This document shows positions 14,039 to 21,946 of a stretch of 30,183 bases of DNA, piece after piece; the stretch's first letter is position 1, and each line of letters begins with the position of its first letter. Made by a program: the position numbers and the translations under genes. Source of the stretch: a virus. Location of the stretch: the IMG/VR virus record IMGVR_UViG_3300031825_000058, positions 1 through 30,183 of that record, one strand, 5' to 3'. The notes beneath the pieces are model-generated. The model was not told the origin of the DNA and did no database searches. It worked only from the letters and a program-made list of their open reading frames with translations.

Positions 14039-14572
14039 GTGGACGCAGTAAAATCATACGAATTAGTAAATAGGGCAATAGGCCTGAGTGAGGGAGTAGG
14101 ATACGTTGATGTAATAAAGCTCGCGAACAACCTCGGTGTTGATGTCTTCTTAAGTACCAATGAGAGCGAAAATTTTAATGCTTGTATTGAAAAAGACTCC
14201 GAAACAAACCGCTATAACATTGTCATCAACCCAGCACAACCATACGAAAGGCAACGATTTTCTATTGCCCACGAGCTTGCACATTTTACCCTTCATAAAA
14301 ACAAACTAGATGAACTTGGTAAACTCAACAGGGACCCAGACGATGTTGTAACAAAAACAGAGGAATCGCACGCCGACCATTTAGCAGCAGAAATTCTCAT
14401 GCCTACACAATTGGTTGAAAAATATACGGAAGAAATTGGATTAAATAAAGACCAGGAGGTCAAGCGTGTAGTAATTGAAAAAATAGCATCATTTTTTAAG
14501 GTTTCGAAGACTGTAGCGGCAATAAAACTTCGAGAGTTGAAGTATTTTGTCCCCTATACTTCTTTTGCATAA
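14039..14572 (+). CDS. ImmA/IrrE-family metallopeptidase (177 aa)
   Basis: The start is GTG 14039 with AAGGAG 9 bases upstream. Residues 76-88 (IAHELAHFTLHKN) hold the zinc motif HELAH (His78, Glu79, His82), and residues 109-122 (ESHADHLAAEILMP) form the helix that supplies the third ligand in this family. These proteases (DUF955) cleave phage or ICE repressors, as ImmA does for ICEBs1, or stress regulators (IrrE). There is no N-terminal HTH fusion and no adjacent repressor gene, so the target must be elsewhere. It has its own promoter and a good SD and sits at the start of an accessory island inside the structural genes. Confidence 0.85.
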   Translation: MDAVKSYELVNRAIGLSEGVGYVDVIKLANNLGVDVFLSTNESENFNACIEKDSETNRYNIVINPAQPYERQRFSIAHELAHFTLHKNKLDELGKLNRDPDDVVTKTEESHADHLAAEILMPTQLVEKYTEEIGLNKDQEVKRVVIEKIASFFKVSKTVAAIKLRELKYFVPYTSFA

Positions 14573-14580
14573 TTCCTGCT

Positions 14581-14847
14581 ATGAAAAAAGGCCTCAAACT
14601 AACTGATGATAAAGATCTACAATCCAGACGAGATAAGGATGATTACCACGTAGAGAGGATAGTAAAATTTACCTGTGCGATTGCTTTTGTAATTGTTGTT
14701 ACTGGTCTTTTGATATTCTTTATGGTTCGCGTTGCTGAAGACCAGGTATTTAGAGATGGCGTCATGGACATCATGAAGCAAAATCTGAGTGGTATTGTCT
14801 TTATGGGTATTTCTATACTTGGTTTAAATAAGTTTTATAAAAAATAA
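14581..14847 (+). CDS. Small two-helix membrane protein (88 aa)
   Basis: ATG 14581 lies 8 bases after the protease stop. A charged N-terminal 30 residues (KLTDDKDLQSRRDKDDYHVE) precede two hydrophobic spans, about 31-52 (FTCAIAFVIVVTGLLIFFMV) and 68-84 (LSGIVFMGISILGLNKF). No family is recognised. Co-transcription with the metalloprotease suggests a linked job such as membrane sensing or immunity, but this is inference from the 8-base spacing only. Confidence 0.6.
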   Translation: MKKGLKLTDDKDLQSRRDKDDYHVERIVKFTCAIAFVIVVTGLLIFFMVRVAEDQVFRDGVMDIMKQNLSGIVFMGISILGLNKFYKK

Positions 14848-14852
14848 AGAGG

Positions 14853-15152
14853 TTACTCATCGTTCCTATCATAATCTTCTCTTACAGTTCTCCAGCGTCC
14901 ATGTTTATGAAAAAATTCATTTTCTCTTTCAGAATCTGAAAAATATTGCCCAACTCGGTGAATAACGTTAAGAGTTGCTACAAATCCGATCAGTATAATA
15001 AAAAATTTTATATCTGAAATAAGTTCAGGAAAAATGTGTAAATTAACCCCTAAAATTATAAAAAAGATGAGACCAAAGTATCCAAGGTACAGCAAGCCAG
15101 CATTTTGCCAATAACGTTTTATATATCCTGGCATTGCATGCTTTTTCCTCAT
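14853..15152 (-). CDS. Small two-helix membrane protein, minus strand (99 aa)
   Basis: The start codon is at 15152 (complement), with MRKKHAMPGYIKRYWQNAGL. Hydrophobic spans lie at about residues 18-37 (AGLLYLGYFGLIFFIILGV) and 47-64 (IKFFIILIGFVATLNVIH). A charged C-terminal tail is rich in Glu, Arg and Asp. No family is recognised. The minus-strand promoter ends so close to the ATG that the mRNA is probably leaderless. Convergent with the preceding plus-strand gene, it belongs to the accessory island. Confidence 0.6.
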   Translation of the reverse strand: MRKKHAMPGYIKRYWQNAGLLYLGYFGLIFFIILGVNLHIFPELISDIKFFIILIGFVATLNVIHRVGQYFSDSERENEFFHKHGRWRTVREDYDRNDE

Positions 15153-15160
15153 TTGAAAAG

Positions 15161-15190
15161 AGTATACCAGATTTTCCTATATCTCTACAA
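15161..15190 (-). promoter_or_regulatory. Minus-strand promoter, probably giving a leaderless mRNA
   Basis: Read on the minus strand: TTGTAG (complement of 15185-15190), 18-bp spacer, extended -10 TGG-TATACT (-10 at 15161-15166). The expected start, about 15154, is only 2 bases from the ATG ending at 15152, leaving no room for an SD. Confidence 0.6.
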
Positions 15191-15199
15191 AACAAATAA

Positions 15200-15228
15200 T
15201 TGACTTTTGTCAGAGGATTTGATTTAAT
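15200..15228 (+). promoter_or_regulatory. Sigma-70-type promoter P5
   Basis: TTGACT (15200-15205), 17-bp spacer, TTTAAT (15223-15228). The following GGTTAATTAATGTTCTT closely matches the segment after P4 (AGTTAATTAATGTTCTT). Confidence 0.7.
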
Positions 15229-15241
15229 AGGGTTAATTAAT

Positions 15242-15308
15242 GTTCTTACTCGGATCTTCCGAGGCTGAACCGCAAACAAGCAAAATATGCTTGGGAGGCG
15301 GTTTTTTT
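15242..15308 (+). promoter_or_regulatory. Class B leader element B2
   Basis: GTTC (15242-15245)/GAAC (15267-15270) enclose a TTA/GCT internal loop and the stem CTCGGA/TCCGAG. P2: AACCGC/GCGGTT outer stem with inner CAAGC-GCTTG hairpin, then T7 (15302-15308). Compared with B1 both inner stems have changed on both sides and still pair. The leader is separated from the structural genes it should serve (15877 on) by the opposing CAP-domain gene. Confidence 0.8.
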
Positions 15309-15350
15309 GTGGGAAAGTCGCTCTTTGAAAATTTAATGGGTAGAAATTAA
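15309..15350 (+). CDS. Possible 13-codon ORF directly after leader B2
   Basis: GTG at 15309, the first base after the U tract, opens MGKSLFENLMGRN and stops at TAA 15348-15350. It sits where the other leaders have their first gene. It may be a leader peptide or the stub of a gene cut by insertion of the minus-strand gene. It is too short to support by composition. Confidence 0.25.
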   Translation: MGKSLFENLMGRN

Positions 15351-15374
15351 TTAGAAGCAAACAATTTAAATTTA

Positions 15375-15860
15375 TCATCCGCCATTTTCTAGATTTGAGA
15401 AGATCTGTAAAGCGTTTCGGCCATCAGTAACGGTACAGGAATACTTATAAAACTTTTTAAGATTTTCAAGATGTACTGGCGAATGAAGCCAACCATTAAG
15501 TGCGTCATTTTCATCAAATGCGTTCCAAATGGAGTTTTCAGAAATCACAGAGGGGTAATTTGAATAATCCCGATAAAAACCAGCGTGGTTATCCTTACCA
15601 ACTTTAATTCTTTTTTGAGCTATCTCACATAAAGTTTCACTTTTTACATAGGGTTGAAAGCCTTGCGAGACTCGCCATTCATTGACGAGTGCCGTAAGTT
15701 TTTCAGCAGAGAGAGGTGGGGCAATAGGATTATACGGATTACTTTTGGGAGTCGGAGTTGGTACAGCGACAGCTTTATCTTTCGGAAGACTTAGGTTTAC
15801 AAAAAAGTAAGCCAAAGACACAAAAACAATTAGGATCAATAGTCCTATAAGTTTATTCAT
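15375..15860 (-). CDS. Membrane-anchored CAP/SCP-domain protein (161 aa)
   Basis: Translation starts at 15860 on the minus strand. Residues 3-24 (KLIGLLILIVFVSLAYFFVNL) form one N-terminal membrane anchor or uncleaved signal. A Pro/Thr linker (about 33-48, VPTPTPKSNPYNPIAPP) follows. Residues 51-155 fit a CAP (SCP/PR-1/CRISP) domain: a first helix LTALVNEWRVSQGFQPY, a core CEIAQKRI, DNHAGFY, then SEN and NGWLHSPVHLENL, which carry the usual conserved His/Glu positions. CAP proteins are extracellular with varied binding or peptidase-like roles. On a phage it is a moron-type cargo gene that could alter the lysogen surface. Orientation against the structural genes supports separate acquisition. 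Confidence 0.75.
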   Translation of the reverse strand: MNKLIGLLILIVFVSLAYFFVNLSLPKDKAVAVPTPTPKSNPYNPIAPPLSAEKLTALVNEWRVSQGFQPYVKSETLCEIAQKRIKVGKDNHAGFYRDYSNYPSVISENSIWNAFDENDALNGWLHSPVHLENLKKFYKYSCTVTDGRNALQIFSNLENGG

Positions 15861-15876
15861 AAGGAGATTATATCAT
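15861..15876. promoter_or_regulatory. Two-way start region: plus-strand SD and minus-strand -10
   Basis: On the plus strand AAGGAG (15861-15866) is the SD for ATG 15877. On the minus strand the same 16 bases hold an extended -10 (TGA-TATAAT, -10 at 15867-15872) whose expected start base is the A of the CAP-gene ATG (15860), implying a leaderless transcript. A weak -35 (GACTTG, complement of 15890-15895) lies inside the plus-strand gene. Confidence 0.55.
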
Positions 15877-16965
15877 ATGATTTACGGTTCAAGTCCAACA
15901 GATCCAAGATACGCAAACTATAAAGGAAGTCAAACATACGCTCCGGTATCACGTCCGGGTGTCAATGTGCCTTTTATAGGAACAGGTAAAACAGCAACTG
16001 GAGCTACAACAGGTGGGGGACAAGTCTTAGGTGCTCAAGCGCCAGCACCTACTCCACAACCAACCAATAACGATAATGGTACCCAAGCGGCGACTGATGA
16101 AGCAGCACGTCGTGAGCAGGAAGTGAGAAGCGCAATTAATACAGGTTATGATGATTATGAAGGTAGACTGCGAGGAATTGAAACTGCAGATAATACATCA
16201 CGTGATGACGAGTTGTTATCGGCCAGTAAAACCTACGATACTATTTTTGGCGGTTTGAATACCCAAAAACAAGTAAATCTTGATAAGCTCGAAGCAAACA
16301 GAGGAGAAGTCAAGACTCGTGAAGCTCGTTCTATCCAGGATCTTAAGCAAAATCTTGGAAATGTTGTCCGAGGTACCTCTATGCAGTTGGGAGCTATGGG
16401 TGCTGGTGATACATCGGCAGCAAATGTGGTAATGCCCTATGCTTACACTAAACTTGCAGGAACACAGGAGGGCACCATAAGAAGACAATCAAATGATCAA
16501 CAGTTTCAAATAGATCAATCCGAGAAAGATACAGAGTTAGAGTTTTCCAAGATGTGGACTCAAACTGAAACAGAAAAAGAGGCAAAGCTGCAAGATATTA
16601 AAACATATTATGGAGATCGAATTCGAAATGTTCAACTTGCTTTGGCTAGTGCTCCTACTGAACGCCAGCAACAGCTTTCAAATTTGAGCCTTGGATTGCT
16701 ACAAGAAGCACGAGCTAAATTATCAGCTATTGAAGCCGAAGATAGACAACGAAAGAGCGATATTAAGGTTTGGGCGACCAACCGTATGTCAGCACTTGAT
16801 GATATGAAGTTGAAACTTGGAGGCAATGCTAATTTTAATCCTAGGGATATAACTTTCCAGGAGCTTAAAATGATGGGGGGCAATGAGGTTGCCAGCTCTG
16901 GTAACGATGCATTTGTTAATCCTATGGCTCTTGCAAAACAAAGACGAGATGAATTTTTTGCATAA
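15877..16965 (+). CDS. Coiled-coil virion/ejection-associated protein (362 aa)
   Basis: ATG 15877 has AAGGAG 10 bases upstream. The first 90 residues are disordered, rich in Gly, Thr, Pro and Gln (TGATTGGGQVLGAQAPAPTP). Residues about 85-310 are long charged helices (EQEVRSAINTGYDDYEGRLR; RQQQLSNLSLGLLQEARAKL) interrupted by a Gly/Ala segment (MQLGAMGAGDTSAANVVMPY). No family is recognised. Its place immediately before the giant protein, with an 8-base gap, resembles P22 gp7/gp20-gp16 pairs of internal ejection proteins. That link is by position and composition only. Transcription from P5/B2 would have to pass the antisense CAP gene. Confidence 0.6.
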   Translation: MIYGSSPTDPRYANYKGSQTYAPVSRPGVNVPFIGTGKTATGATTGGGQVLGAQAPAPTPQPTNNDNGTQAATDEAARREQEVRSAINTGYDDYEGRLRGIETADNTSRDDELLSASKTYDTIFGGLNTQKQVNLDKLEANRGEVKTREARSIQDLKQNLGNVVRGTSMQLGAMGAGDTSAANVVMPYAYTKLAGTQEGTIRRQSNDQQFQIDQSEKDTELEFSKMWTQTETEKEAKLQDIKTYYGDRIRNVQLALASAPTERQQQLSNLSLGLLQEARAKLSAIEAEDRQRKSDIKVWATNRMSALDDMKLKLGGNANFNPRDITFQELKMMGGNEVASSGNDAFVNPMALAKQRRDEFFA

Positions 16966-16973
16966 ACCTATGT

Positions 16974-19900
16974 ATGGCAGCCTTTTTAGATCAACTCAAG
17001 AAAAAAGTTAAAAAGTCGCTCGATGACTTCAATTATGGTGTCAATAATATAAACCCCGCAGGAGACACAAATCCTAATGAAATAGGAAATCAAAACCTTT
17101 GGACCACTCAAGCGGCACCAACGGCGCAAAAAATGATAACGACCGTAAGGAATGCAGGTAATGATGTCGTACAGAAATATACACTGTTTGCTGACCCTAC
17201 ATCTAATAACGGAAGCAATTTTTGGTCTTCTCCAGCTGCAAGCGTTATGGCTGGCAATACGCAACTACCCAAAATACGTTTGAAGCCATTATCAGATGCG
17301 GCAGAAACAATAAAGAATCCAGTTCTTAAATTTGGTGCTGACACTGGCATTGGGATGACAGAGGATCTTCTTAATACACCGCGTAATCTTTTACAAGCTC
17401 CTATTAACATTGCTCGGGACGTTAATACCGGTGAAACTGATCCTAGAAAGTATGCTGGAGATGTAGCGCCCTTTGCTGAGGGGGTGCTTAATATTGGGAC
17501 GCTTGGAGGAGGAACGGTTGCCAAAGGAGTCATAAAACAAGGGTTCAAGCAAGGCTTAAAAGAAGGAGTAAAGCGGGGCGCTATCGAAGGCGTAAAGTAT
17601 GGTGGGGCGTATGGTGCTCTTTCCGGACTCGAATCTGGAAGGAATATCGAAGACTCAGGATCTTATGCCGGCAACCTTGCGATGAATACTGGGACTGGCA
17701 TGGTGGGTGGAGCTGTCATTGGTGGACTTACTGGAGGTATATCTGGTGCGGCAAAGGAAGGATTGCAAAAAACGATTAAAAGTCTTTTTCCCCATGCTTC
17801 AGATGGGCAAGTAGCCCAAATGACAGATGAATATGTCAAAACAGCGCCACAAAGAATATACGCCCGAACAAAAAGTGGTCAATTTTCAACAGGTGATGCA
17901 AAACCTTTTATTCCCGCTGGACGAGACTATGCAGTCCCACGATCAACCCCTATGAAGGTAACTCATTGGATGGATCGGGTAGATCAGGAGTTATTAAATA
18001 ACGTACCTCAACCAGGACTTTCTATAAAAGTGGTTAATAGATCGCCAGTTCAGAGGTCATTATCTGAAGCATTAGGAGCTAATGATCCTCAAAAAGTTCA
18101 CTTTGGAACACTATCCCAAAGTAAATTTGATCAGATTAATAAGTTGTTGACCGAGCAAGGAAAACTTCCTCTAGAAAGCAAAGATATTTATGTGTACCCA
18201 AATGTAATCAAAAAATTACAAGACAAAAGATTATCAGCATCACTTAACCCCGATACCTTGGCAGATATTGCCTACAGCGCGGTACATGGCGATTCTAAGG
18301 TATTACAGAGTAAGTATCCGCAAAATGTGAAAATGATCAAAATCAAAGCAAATAAAGGAATGGTAAATACTGCAATTGTTGGGGAACATAAAGGAGCAGG
18401 ATCACTAAAAACTGTGTATCCAGACTCTGGAATGAAAAAAGCTCTTATGGAAGGCGGAACAAGTAATCCTTCATCGGGTCTTATTGAAGATGCCCCGCAG
18501 AGTCCCGTTTCTGCTGCTCAAAAGAGTTCTGTAGGTAGTATACCACAAAGCACAACCGATGCTCAAATGATGAATGATTTTATGCAGGGAAAGGTTAAAG
18601 ATACTATGACAACAAAACCAGTAACAGGAAAGTTGCCTGTTACTAAGGATGGGAAGATTCTTCTTACTAAGACGGCATTACCAGAAGATGTGTCCAAGCA
18701 AAACATTGATGAATTTTTTAATAATTTGCCTACTTCAGCTATTCAAAAGATCAAAAATTATGCTCGCAACTCTGAGCTTGAGAAGAAAGATTTTATGACA
18801 AAGCAACGCGAGAAGATGGACAATCTTATGAACTATAATCGTATGCTTGCAAAACAAGGCTATTCCTCAGAGCAGATTAGCACAATTAATGCGGGACAGG
18901 CAAGGAAGATACTTGAAAATAAGGTTAGACCAGAAGATTATACTCCCGAGCTTAGGAGTAAGTTCCAATCGGAACTTGACGCGCAATATAATGCAGAAAA
19001 TTTAAACCATGATTTACCTAAACAGCAATGGAACCAAGAAATGGCGGATCTCCGCAAGAGAGCAAGTGAGGAAATGGGTCAAAAAGCTCAAAAAACAACA
19101 GACTCAACACCTAGTGAGGATCCTTCTTGGATTACCGACAATTCCCCTCTTACCCCTGTTAGAGACGTTTTGCAAAAGCAAAATGAAGCCGGAAAGATTG
19201 GGTCAACTTTACCAAGCAGTAAAGATTTACAGGCATTTGACAGGGAAATTAGCAAAAAAGGTATTGATGTAAAGACAAAGGTGGGTGTTCTTGACAAATT
19301 CAGAACGCCTGACCGAGTTTTGCGGAAAATAGGGCTTGGTAAAGAAGCGGACGAACTAAGAGGTGCATATGATAATTATTTGAAGGAGTTGCCGGTTGAA
19401 CTAGATAGAATAACAGAGTGGTCAAAACGCGTTGATAGTAAGGATTCTGCCCGAACAATTTTTCAATATCTCGATGGACAGAAAGTAAATCTGAGCGCCA
19501 ATGACCATGCAATAGCAGAAGAAATAAAAGGTTATCTTAAAAATTGGGCCGATAGACTAGGATTGCCTGAGGATGGGCGTGTGTCTAATTATATTACCCA
19601 TATTTTTGAACAGGATTTTTTACAGAAGGAGTTTGATCCCGAATTAGCAAAACTTATCCGCGATAAAGTTGCAGGATCAGTTTATGATCCTTTTACCCAG
19701 GAACGACTTGGAAAGCAAGGATATATTGAAGATGTGTGGCAAGCATTGGATGCGTATGTCAAAAGGGGAACAAGAAAGGCAAATCTTGACCCAACGCTAA
19801 CTAAAATTAAAGATATTTCAGAAAACTTAGAAGATTCACAATTTAAGTATGTTAAAAACTATATAGATAAGGTAAACATGCGTCCAACAGAAATGGATAA

Positions 19901-21848
19901 CGCAATTGATATTTCTATCAAGCAATCACCAATTGGATATAAATTTGGTCAAAGACCAGTAACAGCTATTACAAGAGGGCTTCGCCAGATGGGTTATCGA
20001 GGTGCGCTTGGTCTAAACATCGGCTCTGCTCTTCGTAATTTATCACAAGGTGCAAATACTTATGCAAAATTGGGAGAAAAATATACAGTATTGGGGTATA
20101 TGAAGATGCTTTCATCTGGCAAACAAGAATTAGAAAAGGTTGGTGTACTTCGAGATGAGCTTATTCAAGATCGTACAATTAATGCAACAAAGAAATTTTG
20201 GGAGAAAACAGATAAGAGATTGTTTTACTTTTTTGAGGGAGCTGAAAGAATCAACAGAGGCGCTGCATACTTCGGAGCAAAACTTAAAGCATTGGATCAA
20301 GGTATGTCTGAAGAACAGGCGATTGAATACGGAAAGAAAATTGTACGAGATACACAATTTACTTTCGGATCAGTAGATACGCCACAGGTTCTACAAAGCG
20401 ATCTGGCAAAAACAATTCTACAATTTCAATCATATAATTTAAAGCAAGCCGAATTTTTGGCTGAGATGGTAAAAAATAAAGAATTTGCTGGACTTGCAAG
20501 ATGGACTGTTGCCAGCCTTGCGTTTACCTACACACTCGGTCAGTTGATTGGTATGAAGCCTGCCGATATAATTCCATTTAGTGGTATTTGGACCGGACAG
20601 ACAAAAATTGGTGAAACTCCAGCAATTCAAGCAGTTGGAAAGCTAAAAGATGCTGCGTTTGGTGGTAAGGATAAGTATGGTAACGATCTAACATTGCAAG
20701 ATCGGGCAGGAAAGGCGATCGATGCTGTAACTCCGATGTTTCCTGGAGGAGTGCAGTTCAAAAAAACCCTACAGGGACTTGATGCCGTGAGAAAGGGGTA
20801 TTCAGAATCTGCGTCAGGTAGAGTGCAGTACATGGTACCTGAAGACCCTGGAACTGCTATAAGAGCGGGTGTGTTTGGGAAAAGTAATCTACCACAAGCA
20901 CAGGAATATTTTAATAAAGATAGAACGCCATTAAGCGATAAGCAAACAGCTGCATTTAAGGCACTTTCTACAGACGAAAAACAATCATATATGGATTCTA
21001 TTTATGGGCAACGGGAATCATCGAAGTTGCTTGATGAAATTAAAAAAAGATTGGAAAAAGGTGAAAATGCTGATGATCTGATTAAAAAAGCAAGTGCAGC
21101 TGAAACGACACCAGTTGAGAACACGGTAAAGTTAAAAGCTCAGGAAGATATTGCAAAACAGAAAGTTGATACACTTGGTGGTGTTCAGACAGTAGGCAAC
21201 AAAATCTTTTTCAATGATAAAGGCTCTGTCAAAACGATTGATCTTTCTGCTCCTACAAAGGGTGAAGGGATAGATGCGTTCGCAAACCAAAATTGGAATA
21301 TAAATAAAGCATTAGAAGTGTATGGGGCTAATCTACCATCAGATAAGAAAGAGGAAGTATATAAAAAATTGGGAGTGGATGGAAGTAGTCTTGAGTATGC
21401 CTATAAAGCTCGAAAGAGTGTTGATATAAAGACTCAATATACAATCAGTCAGGCAAAAACACTTACGCATGACCAGCTACTGGAAAGAATGAAAACAGGA
21501 AGGGTTGAGAGCGTGGCCGGAGATATGTTCATTACCGATAAGGTGCTTGATAACTTAAGGGGTGTCAATTTGCTTTCGGATACAGAAGTAAAGCTGCTTA
21601 AAAAAATGAAGTTTGATAAAAACGGTAACCCGATTGCTAAAAAAACTGGCAGCAAAGGCATAATTATTAAAGAGACAAAGATGGGAAAACGAGTGGTAAT
21701 TAAGCCTGCCAAGGTGCAATTTACACCAATTAAGCTGACAAGAAATGGGAAAATAAATCTTCAAGCTCCAGCGAGAAAAAAACAGGCAAAGATCAAGATT
21801 AAAACACTAACAATGCCAAAAACTAAAATAGCAGCATCGTATAGATAA
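16974..21848 (+). CDS. Giant internal virion/DNA-ejection polyvalent protein (1,624 aa)
   Basis: ATG 16974 follows a TAA-ACCTATGT-ATG junction. Regions in order: amphipathic N-terminus (1-30); Gly-rich stretch at about 160-262 (AYGALSGLESG; VGGAVIGGLTGGISG), like a membrane-inserting glycine zipper; about 352-485 (VHFGTLSQSKFDQI; VKMIKIKANKG; AIVGEHKGAGSLKTVYPDS), which resembles the phage Barnase-EndoU-ColicinE5/D-RelE-like nuclease (PBECR) domains; linker; a long helical region about 740-1290 including GLNIGSALRNLSQGANTYAK, typical of large polyvalent phage proteins; and a very basic C-terminus (KKQAKIKIKTLTMPKTKIA). Such proteins are packed in the capsid and ejected with the DNA. Domain assignments are by eye. 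Confidence 0.7.
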   Translation: MAAFLDQLKKKVKKSLDDFNYGVNNINPAGDTNPNEIGNQNLWTTQAAPTAQKMITTVRNAGNDVVQKYTLFADPTSNNGSNFWSSPAASVMAGNTQLPKIRLKPLSDAAETIKNPVLKFGADTGIGMTEDLLNTPRNLLQAPINIARDVNTGETDPRKYAGDVAPFAEGVLNIGTLGGGTVAKGVIKQGFKQGLKEGVKRGAIEGVKYGGAYGALSGLESGRNIEDSGSYAGNLAMNTGTGMVGGAVIGGLTGGISGAAKEGLQKTIKSLFPHASDGQVAQMTDEYVKTAPQRIYARTKSGQFSTGDAKPFIPAGRDYAVPRSTPMKVTHWMDRVDQELLNNVPQPGLSIKVVNRSPVQRSLSEALGANDPQKVHFGTLSQSKFDQINKLLTEQGKLPLESKDIYVYPNVIKKLQDKRLSASLNPDTLADIAYSAVHGDSKVLQSKYPQNVKMIKIKANKGMVNTAIVGEHKGAGSLKTVYPDSGMKKALMEGGTSNPSSGLIEDAPQSPVSAAQKSSVGSIPQSTTDAQMMNDFMQGKVKDTMTTKPVTGKLPVTKDGKILLTKTALPEDVSKQNIDEFFNNLPTSAIQKIKNYARNSELEKKDFMTKQREKMDNLMNYNRMLAKQGYSSEQISTINAGQARKILENKVRPEDYTPELRSKFQSELDAQYNAENLNHDLPKQQWNQEMADLRKRASEEMGQKAQKTTDSTPSEDPSWITDNSPLTPVRDVLQKQNEAGKIGSTLPSSKDLQAFDREISKKGIDVKTKVGVLDKFRTPDRVLRKIGLGKEADELRGAYDNYLKELPVELDRITEWSKRVDSKDSARTIFQYLDGQKVNLSANDHAIAEEIKGYLKNWADRLGLPEDGRVSNYITHIFEQDFLQKEFDPELAKLIRDKVAGSVYDPFTQERLGKQGYIEDVWQALDAYVKRGTRKANLDPTLTKIKDISENLEDSQFKYVKNYIDKVNMRPTEMDNAIDISIKQSPIGYKFGQRPVTAITRGLRQMGYRGALGLNIGSALRNLSQGANTYAKLGEKYTVLGYMKMLSSGKQELEKVGVLRDELIQDRTINATKKFWEKTDKRLFYFFEGAERINRGAAYFGAKLKALDQGMSEEQAIEYGKKIVRDTQFTFGSVDTPQVLQSDLAKTILQFQSYNLKQAEFLAEMVKNKEFAGLARWTVASLAFTYTLGQLIGMKPADIIPFSGIWTGQTKIGETPAIQAVGKLKDAAFGGKDKYGNDLTLQDRAGKAIDAVTPMFPGGVQFKKTLQGLDAVRKGYSESASGRVQYMVPEDPGTAIRAGVFGKSNLPQAQEYFNKDRTPLSDKQTAAFKALSTDEKQSYMDSIYGQRESSKLLDEIKKRLEKGENADDLIKKASAAETTPVENTVKLKAQEDIAKQKVDTLGGVQTVGNKIFFNDKGSVKTIDLSAPTKGEGIDAFANQNWNINKALEVYGANLPSDKKEEVYKKLGVDGSSLEYAYKARKSVDIKTQYTISQAKTLTHDQLLERMKTGRVESVAGDMFITDKVLDNLRGVNLLSDTEVKLLKKMKFDKNGNPIAKKTGSKGIIIKETKMGKRVVIKPAKVQFTPIKLTRNGKINLQAPARKKQAKIKIKTLTMPKTKIAASYR

Positions 21849-21853
21849 CGATG

Positions 21854-21862
21854 TGCTATACT
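21854..21862 (+). promoter_or_regulatory. Extended -10 promoter P6
   Basis: TGC-TATACT (21854-21862) begins 6 bases after the stop of the giant gene. No good -35 is visible 17 bases upstream, so the extended -10 would have to suffice. It is placed just before leader B3, as in the other units. Confidence 0.55.
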
Positions 21863-21873
21863 ATAAAAAAGAC

Positions 21874-21927
21874 GTTCTTCGCCAGTTAGGCTGGCTCTGA
21901 ACCACGACAGTATTGTCGTGGTTTTTT
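21874..21927 (+). promoter_or_regulatory. Class B leader element B3
   Basis: GTTC (21874-21877)/GAAC (21899-21902) enclose TTC/TCT and a stem GCCAG/CTGGC with a TTAGG loop. P2 is a single, simpler stem, ACCACGAC/GTCGTGGT, followed by T6 (21922-21927). The inner P1 stem again differs from all other copies yet pairs. Unlike B1 and B4, a strong SD (AGGGGG) lies between the U tract and ATG 21947. Confidence 0.8.
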
Positions 21928-21946
21928 GCGTGTTTAGGGGGTAATT

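Noticed and set aside
15043-15378. Minus-strand 111-codon frame
   Set aside because: It overlaps a better-supported membrane-protein gene and the leader B2, with no coherent protein pattern or SD.
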